Assembly (NCBI RefSeq): GCF_000829195.1
Contig: NZ_AP013294.1
Span: 2,987,001-3,051,000, forward strand
Length of the DNA: 64,000 bases
Source: Bacillus sp. OxB-1
GTDB lineage: Bacteria; Bacillota; Bacilli; Bacillales_A; Planococcaceae
Reading direction: 5' to 3'
Positions 58,629 through 64,000 of the stretch are shown here, piece after piece. A program made the translations under genes and the position numbers. How positions within the stretch are numbered: the stretch's first letter is position 1; every line of letters begins with the position of its first letter. The notes under the pieces are model-generated. The model had not been told where the DNA came from. It saw only the letters and a list, made by a program, of their open reading frames with translations, and made no database searches.

Positions 58629-59753
58629 TCAATCCCCCGAAAGATAGAGCTCCCGATTTTTCAGGTGCTCCTCGTATGATTTGGTGAAATGATTCGTTCC
58701 TTTCTTATCTGCCAGGAAGTATAAATAATCCGTATTGGAAGGGTCGATTACGGCTTCGATGGATGCCTTGCCTGCACCCGCGATCGGGCCTGGAGGCAAC
58801 CCTTTATGTTTATACGTATTGTACGGGTCATCGATTTCCAGATCGGCATAGAGCACCCGGTCCTTATGCTCCCCAAGCGAATATAACACGGTCGGGTCCG
58901 TCTGCAACGGCATGTCGATCTCCATCCGGTTATAAAACACGCTTGCAATCGTTTCACGGTCCGATTGGGCAGTGGCTTCCTTCTCCAGCAAGGATGCGAA
59001 CGTCAGCAGCCAATGAACCGATTGCCCTTCCGTTTCCAAGTAATCGAAATAAGGGGTCACATTCGCGGCGGTCGCTTGTACCATTGCATCAACGATCGTT
59101 TCAATCGAAGGGGCTTCCTCGTAAAACGGATAGGTTGCAGGGAAGAGATAGCCTTCCAAAGGATATTTGATCTGTTCCCCTTGCACTTCTTCTGTCAACA
59201 CTTTCGGGTACTTCGCCATCAACCGGTTAATGGTCGATTCCTCATTTATGTATGTTAGGAATTCATCCGCCGGTATGCCCGCCTTTTTCTCTACAATGCC
59301 AGCAATTTGCCGGACGGTCAATCCTTCGGGCACCGTCATTGTGAAAACAGGCGTCCGATAGACTTTACCGGTTTTCAAGCTGCGGATCAGTTCATCGGGT
59401 GTCATCGCCTTTGTCAATCCGTATGTACCTGCCTGGAACTGGGATTCATTGTTGAATTTTGCATAATACTTGAATATCTTGGCATTTTTTATGATCCCTT
59501 TTTTCTGAAGTTCGGTTGCAATCGTATTGACGCCTGACCCGATCGGGATGACAACTTCGATCACTTCTTCGGAATCCGGATCGACGGGTTGAAGGGAGCC
59601 TTTAATATAACGGTATCCGAAAAAGCCACCGACCAAACCGATAAAAAGAAGAACGGATGTAATAATAAAGACAATCTTCCGGACCACTCTCACTTCTTTC
59701 TTCTTTTCCCTCATCCGCTCCAGCATGATATCTTTTTTCGTCCCATTTTCCAT
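58629..59753 (-). CDS. mltG: Endolytic transglycosylase MltG
   Basis: 374 residues. N-terminal membrane helix ('VFIITSVLLFIGLVGGFFGY'), LysM-like/YceG core 'VTVPEGLTVRQIAGIVEKKA'-type segment, and the catalytic 'SLLEKEATAQSDRETIASVF' with 'YNRMEIDMPLQTDPTVLYSL'. Cleaves nascent glycan strands and releases undecaprenyl-linked ends. Confidence 0.94.
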   Translation of the reverse strand: MENGTKKDIMLERMREKKKEVRVVRKIVFIITSVLLFIGLVGGFFGYRYIKGSLQPVDPDSEEVIEVVIPIGSGVNTIATELQKKGIIKNAKIFKYYAKFNNESQFQAGTYGLTKAMTPDELIRSLKTGKVYRTPVFTMTVPEGLTVRQIAGIVEKKAGIPADEFLTYINEESTINRLMAKYPKVLTEEVQGEQIKYPLEGYLFPATYPFYEEAPSIETIVDAMVQATAANVTPYFDYLETEGQSVHWLLTFASLLEKEATAQSDRETIASVFYNRMEIDMPLQTDPTVLYSLGEHKDRVLYADLEIDDPYNTYKHKGLPPGPIAGAGKASIEAVIDPSNTDYLYFLADKKGTNHFTKSYEEHLKNRELYLSGD

Positions 59754-59875
59754 GCGATGTTCACCTCTTTCATAAGAACAACATAAAGTAACCTCTGACC
59801 GGATTTCCGCTCCGGACGGACGCTTTAAAAACCGCTCTCTATCCTTCTCGAAGAAAGTTGCTATTTTCCCAACGA

Positions 59876-59910
59876 CGAAGAAAAGACGGGGCGGTGGTTA
59901 CCGTCCCGTC
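59876..59910 (-). terminator. Terminator after yrzB
   Basis: On the minus strand GACGGGACGGT-AACC-ACCGCCCCGTC (10 of 11 pairs) then TTTTCTTC. It ends the alaS-ireB-ruvX-yrzB transcript before mltG. Confidence 0.8.
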
Positions 59911-59924
59911 CGAGCGCCTATGGA

Positions 59925-60242
59925 TCACTCTTCTTCCTCTTCCGCAAGGAACGTGTTCAGCATTTCTTCGACCATTTCCCATTCCTCGTCGTCTTCAATT
60001 GGGAATAACTCACCGTCTTCGCCGTCTTCCGTCGGAATGAAGGCAGAAGCGTGGATTTCAATTTCTCCGTCTTCTGATTCTTCCTCTCCCAGCACGTGAT
60101 AAAGGACGTAAGATTTTCCATATTCTTCTGATTCGAATGTAAAAATCACTTCGCAGACATGTTCATTTCCTTGCTCGTCCACGATGGTCATCGTTTCCTG
60201 TCCATGATCCAATTCGCTCACCTCTTCAATTTTTTGAGTCAA
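59925..60242 (-). CDS. yrzB: DUF1292 protein YrzB
   Basis: 105 residues, very acidic. '[20 protein letters not shown]' and '[20 protein letters not shown]' are DUF1292 features. Function unknown; it always follows ruvX in Bacillales. Overlaps ruvX by 17 bases. Confidence 0.94.
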   Translation of the reverse strand: MTQKIEEVSELDHGQETMTIVDEQGNEHVCEVIFTFESEEYGKSYVLYHVLGEEESEDGEIEIHASAFIPTEDGEDGELFPIEDDEEWEMVEEMLNTFLAEEEEE

Positions 60243-60642
60243 GATATCCTTGCAAAATTAGGACGGCTGCCATCTTATCGATGACCGTCTTCCTTTTTTT
60301 CCGGCTAACATCCGCTTCGATCAGCATCCGCTCCGCCGCCATCGTCGATAGGCGTTCATCCCATAACTTCACGGGGAGGCCGAACTTCTCTTCAAGCAAG
60401 CGGGCGTAGTTTTCACATGCCTCGCCGCGGGGGCCGATTGTATTATTCATGTTTTTAGGGTAACCAACAACGAATTCGTTTACGCCATACTCGGAAACGA
60501 GTTGTTCAATTCTTTCCATGCCGAATTGGCCGGCATTTTCATCGATTTTCATCGTCTCGACCCCTTGGGCTGTCCATCCCAAAGCATCGCTTATCGCAAT
60601 GCCGACCGTTTTGGTCCCGACATCCAATCCCATTGTCCTCAA
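60226..60642 (-). CDS. ruvX: Holliday junction resolvase RuvX (YqgF family)
   Basis: 138 residues. '[20 protein letters not shown]' (RNase H-like fold, first Asp), '[20 protein letters not shown]' and '[20 protein letters not shown]' then '[16 protein letters not shown]'. Also implicated in rRNA processing in relatives. Confidence 0.95.
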   Translation of the reverse strand: MRTMGLDVGTKTVGIAISDALGWTAQGVETMKIDENAGQFGMERIEQLVSEYGVNEFVVGYPKNMNNTIGPRGEACENYARLLEEKFGLPVKLWDERLSTMAAERMLIEADVSRKKRKTVIDKMAAVLILQGYLDSKN

Positions 60643-60911
60643 TCCGGCGTCCCTCCGTTTTCACGGATATAAAACTTGACGAGCTCTTCCAGAATCTCAT
60701 CCCGCTCCAGCTTCCGGATTTTATTACGCGCTTCCTCATGCCGGGGTATATAGGCCGGATCGCCCGACAATAGATAGCCGACTATCTGGTTGATCGGATT
60801 GTACCCTTTGTCATCCAGTGCCTTATACACATGGAGCATCACTTCTTTGACCTCATCCTTCATCGACTCTTCTGGAAAGTTGAATTTCATCGTTTTGTCG
60901 TATGAATCCAT
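60639..60911 (-). CDS. ireB: IreB family regulatory phosphoprotein (YrzL)
   Basis: 90 residues from the ATG at 60911 ([20 protein letters not shown]). '[20 protein letters not shown]' then '[20 protein letters not shown]' matches B. subtilis YrzL / enterococcal IreB. In Enterococcus IreB is phosphorylated by IreK and lowers cephalosporin resistance. Four-base overlap with ruvX. Confidence 0.95.
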   Translation of the reverse strand: MDSYDKTMKFNFPEESMKDEVKEVMLHVYKALDDKGYNPINQIVGYLLSGDPAYIPRHEEARNKIRKLERDEILEELVKFYIRENGGTPD

Positions 60912-60971
60912 GTTCGATACCCACCCCACTTTCAGGCCATCTGATTTAGTATACCCAATCTTTCATTTCCG

Positions 60972-63605
60972 TTAAACGGATTTGACATAATCATACACGG
61001 ATTGGAGAGCAGCATCAAGCTTGGAAACATCTTTCGCTCCTGCCATCGCCATATCCGGCCGGCCTCCGCCTTTGCCGTCACATTGTGCCGCTACATGATT
61101 GACGAGTTTACCGGCATGATAGTTCCCGGATTTCAAATCTTCCGTCACTCCTGCAATGAGCATCACTTTTCCGTCTGCTGCCGCGCCTAAGACGATGACA
61201 CCCGACTTCACTTTCTGTTTCATTTCATCCATCATTTGACGAAGGCCGTTATTGTCTTTGACATCGACACGGCTCGCAATGACGGTGACATCTCCGACTT
61301 GCTGGGCCGCTGCCAACACATCGTCCAGTTGACTATTGCCAAGTTTGGCGGACAGCGATTCGTTTTCACGCTGCAGATCTTTCATGTCGGATAGGACAGT
61401 GCCGATCTTTGTCAGAATGTCTTTCGGGTTCGATTTCAATAAAACTGCCGCTTCGTTCAATTTCGCTTCCTCTTCCTTGAATGAACGGTATGCCTGTTGG
61501 CCAGTGACCGCTTCGATCCGGCGTGTCCCTGCCCCGATCCCCCCTTCGGAAACGATCTTGAACAGGCCGATGAAACCTGTGGAAGGTACGTGGCAGCCTC
61601 CGCAAAGTTCGAGGGAATAATCGCCGACTGTAACGACACGGACGACCGCCCCGTATTTCTCTCCGAAAAGCGCCATCGCGCCCATCTTTTTCGCTTCGTC
61701 AATCGGTTTTTGAGAAATATCGACGTGGATATCTTCCCAAATCTTTTCATTGACCATCTGTTCGATTTTCTCAAGTTCCTCTTTTGTCACTTGTCCGAAA
61801 TGGGAGAAGTCGAAACGAAGCCGATCCGGGCCGACATAAGAACCTGCCTGATTGACATGTTCCCCAAGCACTTCTTTCAACGCTTTATGGAGCAAATGCG
61901 TCGCAGTATGGTTGCGGATGATCAGCTTCCTGGCCTGTTCATCGACTTCCGCCTGGACTGCCGCCCCTGCCGTCATTTCACCGGAACGGATGACAGCAGT
62001 ATGCAAGTTTTGGCCGTTCGGTGCTTTTTGGACGTCTTTGACATCGGCTACGAACGTTTCACCGACAACCGTCCCCTTGTCCGCCACCTGGCCGCCGCTT
62101 TCCGCATAGAATGGCGTCCGATCCAGTATGAATTGGACTTCCGCCCCCTCGGCTGCCTGGTCGACGGTGTTCCCTTCCGATAACAGGACAAGCACGTTCG
62201 CTTTGCAGGACAGTTGATCATATCCGATGAATACACTGGACTCATGGATTTCCCCGAGCACACCGGATTGGACGTGCATCGAATCGACATCTTGGCGGGC
62301 GGCACGCGCACGGTTCCGCTGGTTCTCCATCTCAGCCTCGAAGCCTTCCCGGTCGACAGCAACCCCTGCTTCTTCCGCAAACTCTTCCGTCAATTCGAAC
62401 GGAAAACCATATGTGTCGTAGAGGCGGAACGCATCCGCTCCAGGAACGATGGATGTACCGTTCGCTTTCGATTTTTCGATGACGCCCGAGAGGATGGCCA
62501 TCCCTTCCGTCAATGTTTCATGGAAACGGTCTTCCTCGTTTTTAATGACTTTCATAATGAAGTCCTGTTTCTCTTTCACTTCCGGATAAAAACCGACCAT
62601 GATCTCGCCGACAACCGGCACCAGATTGTACATGAACGGTTTTTCGATTCCCAGCTGTTTAGCAAACCGGACTGCCCGGCGCAACAATCTGCGGAGGACA
62701 TAGCCGCGCCCTTCATTGGACGGCAAAGCTCCGTCACCGATCGCGAACGCCACGGTGCGAATATGGTCGGCAATCACTTTGAACGCCGTATCCTTCTCTT
62801 GATCCTCTCCGTACTTCACGCCGGATGTCTCTTCGATGGCATGCATGATCGGCATGAACAGGTCCGTGTCAAAATTCGTCGGCACGTCTTGGATGACCGA
62901 TACGATCCGCTCCAGCCCCATTCCTGTATCGATGTTCTTCTTCGGCAGCGGCGTGTACGTATGATCGGGATTATGGTTGAATTCTGAGAAAACGAGGTTC
63001 CAGATTTCCAGATAACGCTCATTCTCCCCACCCGGATACAGTTCCGGATCGGAAAAATCGTCCCCATAAGAAGGGCCCCGGTCGTAGAAAATCTCGGAGT
63101 TCGGTCCGCTCGGGCCTTCTCCGATGTCCCAGAAGTTCCCTTCCAAGCGGATGATGCGTTCTTCCGGAATGCCGATTTGATCGCGCCAAATCGCGTACGC
63201 CTCTTCATCTTCCGGATGGACGGTGACCGATAGCAGTTCCGGATCAAAGCCGATCCATTTGTCATTTGTCAAGAAATCCCATGCACGGATGATCGCTTCT
63301 TCCTTGAAATAGTCCCCGATGGAAAAGTTCCCGAGCATCTCGAAGAACGTATGGTGACGTGCCGTTTTCCCGACGTTCTCGATATCATTTGTCCGGATCG
63401 ATTTTTGGGCATTGACTATCCGTGGATTGTCCGGGACGACCCGTCCATCAAAATATTTTTTCAAAGTCGCGACACCGCTATTGATCCATAGCAAAGACGG
63501 ATCGTCGATTGGGACAAGCGGTGCGGATGGCTCTACACTATGCCCATGCTGCTTGAAGTATTCCAAGAACAGATTGCGTATTTCTGCAGATGTGAAGTTT
63601 CTCAT
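60972..63605 (-). CDS. alaS: Alanyl-tRNA synthetase
   Basis: 877 residues from the ATG at 63605 ([20 protein letters not shown]), GGAGG upstream. Class II aminoacylation domain ('[20 protein letters not shown]', '[20 protein letters not shown]'), tRNA recognition, the editing domain with '[14 protein letters not shown]' and '[11 protein letters not shown]' zinc-binding residues, and a C-terminal Ala-rich oligomerisation domain. Under T-box control. Confidence 0.98.
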   Translation of the reverse strand: MRNFTSAEIRNLFLEYFKQHGHSVEPSAPLVPIDDPSLLWINSGVATLKKYFDGRVVPDNPRIVNAQKSIRTNDIENVGKTARHHTFFEMLGNFSIGDYFKEEAIIRAWDFLTNDKWIGFDPELLSVTVHPEDEEAYAIWRDQIGIPEERIIRLEGNFWDIGEGPSGPNSEIFYDRGPSYGDDFSDPELYPGGENERYLEIWNLVFSEFNHNPDHTYTPLPKKNIDTGMGLERIVSVIQDVPTNFDTDLFMPIMHAIEETSGVKYGEDQEKDTAFKVIADHIRTVAFAIGDGALPSNEGRGYVLRRLLRRAVRFAKQLGIEKPFMYNLVPVVGEIMVGFYPEVKEKQDFIMKVIKNEEDRFHETLTEGMAILSGVIEKSKANGTSIVPGADAFRLYDTYGFPFELTEEFAEEAGVAVDREGFEAEMENQRNRARAARQDVDSMHVQSGVLGEIHESSVFIGYDQLSCKANVLVLLSEGNTVDQAAEGAEVQFILDRTPFYAESGGQVADKGTVVGETFVADVKDVQKAPNGQNLHTAVIRSGEMTAGAAVQAEVDEQARKLIIRNHTATHLLHKALKEVLGEHVNQAGSYVGPDRLRFDFSHFGQVTKEELEKIEQMVNEKIWEDIHVDISQKPIDEAKKMGAMALFGEKYGAVVRVVTVGDYSLELCGGCHVPSTGFIGLFKIVSEGGIGAGTRRIEAVTGQQAYRSFKEEEAKLNEAAVLLKSNPKDILTKIGTVLSDMKDLQRENESLSAKLGNSQLDDVLAAAQQVGDVTVIASRVDVKDNNGLRQMMDEMKQKVKSGVIVLGAAADGKVMLIAGVTEDLKSGNYHAGKLVNHVAAQCDGKGGGRPDMAMAGAKDVSKLDAALQSVYDYVKSV

Positions 63606-63651
63606 TTTGTAATCCTCCAATTAATGAATATTGTAGAACAATTTTTCGGCA

Positions 63652-63894
63652 ATAAAAAAATCCTCCCCCTCGTATACAAGGGGCGAGGATTTTATCTCGC
63701 GGTACCACCCTACTTATCGGCAATAGATTATCGCCAATCTCTTTGGAAGCCTTAACGCGGCGAAACGGCAGGGATGAGCTGCACTCGGGAGTAGCTTTCC
63801 GTCATATCAGCAAGGAAGCCCTTCCAGCCTAGGGGCCTCTTTCTGCACAAGCCGAAGCATGCGTACTTTCTCCGTCATCGAATTTCTTATGAAT
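63652..63894 (-). ncRNA. Alanine T-box riboswitch
   Basis: The minus strand holds the conserved T-box AGGGTGGTACCGCG (63698-63711), followed by a terminator stem (ATCCTCcCCCT / AGGGGcGAGGAT, about 63657-63691) and a seven-T run. Upstream sequence can fold as Stem I. A GCT at 63793-63795 is a candidate Ala specifier codon; I could not confirm its position in Stem I. Uncharged tRNA-Ala would favour the antiterminator and transcription of alaS. Confidence 0.92.
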
Positions 63895-63900
63895 ATCTGG

Positions 63901-63929
63901 ATTATAGATAAGTTTGCGCGTGATGTCAA
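63901..63929 (-). promoter_or_regulatory. Sigma-A promoter of alaS
   Basis: On the minus strand TTGACA, 17 bases, TATAAT: both boxes are exact consensus. Transcription would start near 63894, at the beginning of the T-box leader. Confidence 0.9.
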
Positions 63930-63942
63930 TCCACGAATGACC

Positions 63943-64000
63943 TTACTCTTCCAAGAAAGCAAAAGGCGTGATGCCTTGCATGCCGATCATCGGGTCGATG
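63943..64000 (-). CDS. C-terminus of a gene upstream of alaS, probably RecD2 helicase (partial)
   Basis: The last 18 codons ending at 63943 read IDPMIGMQGITPFAFLEE. RecD2-type helicases in Bacillales end in a similar 'IDPMIGM.gITPf' sequence as I recall, and recD2 is commonly near alaS in this group. The rest is outside the window, so the call is tentative. Confidence 0.4.
   Translation of the reverse strand, partial: IDPMIGMQGITPFAFLEE

Overview
The window comes from a spore-forming, competence-gene-bearing Firmicute of the order Bacillales, most likely Planococcaceae (Sporosarcina-like). This is inferred from the B. subtilis-like order of the yqe/yrr gene block, from gpr, spoIIP and sigK, and from YqzM, IreB (YrzL) and a T-box leader on alaS. 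No 16S gene is present, so the genus is a guess. I saw no tRNA or rRNA gene, CRISPR array or insertion sequence.

Left half (1 to about 31,540): the right-hand part of a contractile-tailed (myovirus-type) prophage. Most of it is on the minus strand, so it reads from right to left. The lysogeny switch (divergent repressor and Cro with clear operators, plus an ImmA-like protease) is at 26.7-28.2 kb. Early genes at 16.7-26.7 kb hold an antirepressor, a replisome organizer carrying an iteron origin inside its own gene, a DnaB helicase, a MazG-like protein and many very small ORFs. ArpU and a tyrosine recombinase follow at 15.4-16.4 kb. A late intergenic region ends in a lambda-like cos sequence. 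The head module has the same order as lambda: TerS, TerL, small head protein, portal, protease with nested scaffold, decoration, capsid. The tail module is P2-like: sheath, tube, chaperone with a -1 frameshift, tape measure, gpX, gpD. The rest of the tail, lysis genes and left attachment site lie beyond the left edge.

Right end of the prophage (28.3-31.54 kb): a large serine recombinase with an extra C-terminal winged-helix domain, followed by a two-gene Panacea (DUF4065) antitoxin/toxin cassette flanked by two near-identical hairpins. The junction with the chromosome falls after codon 11 of mtaB, the tRNA t6A37 methylthiotransferase gene. The prophage therefore interrupts the last gene of the hrcA-grpE-dnaK-dnaJ-prmA-rsmE-mtaB cluster.

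Right half (31.5-64 kb): conserved core genes. These are the heat-shock operon under a perfect CIRCE operator; hemW and lepA; spoIIP-gpr; rpsT and holA; yqzM; the comE operon; the rsfS-yqeK-nadD-yqeI-aroE-yqeH-yqeG ribosome/NAD/shikimate cluster; an uninterrupted pro-sigma-K gene; and mtnN, yrrS, greA, udk, trmR, mltG, yrzB, ruvX, ireB and alaS. alaS has a T-box riboswitch and a consensus sigma-A promoter. The last bases probably encode the C-terminus of RecD2.
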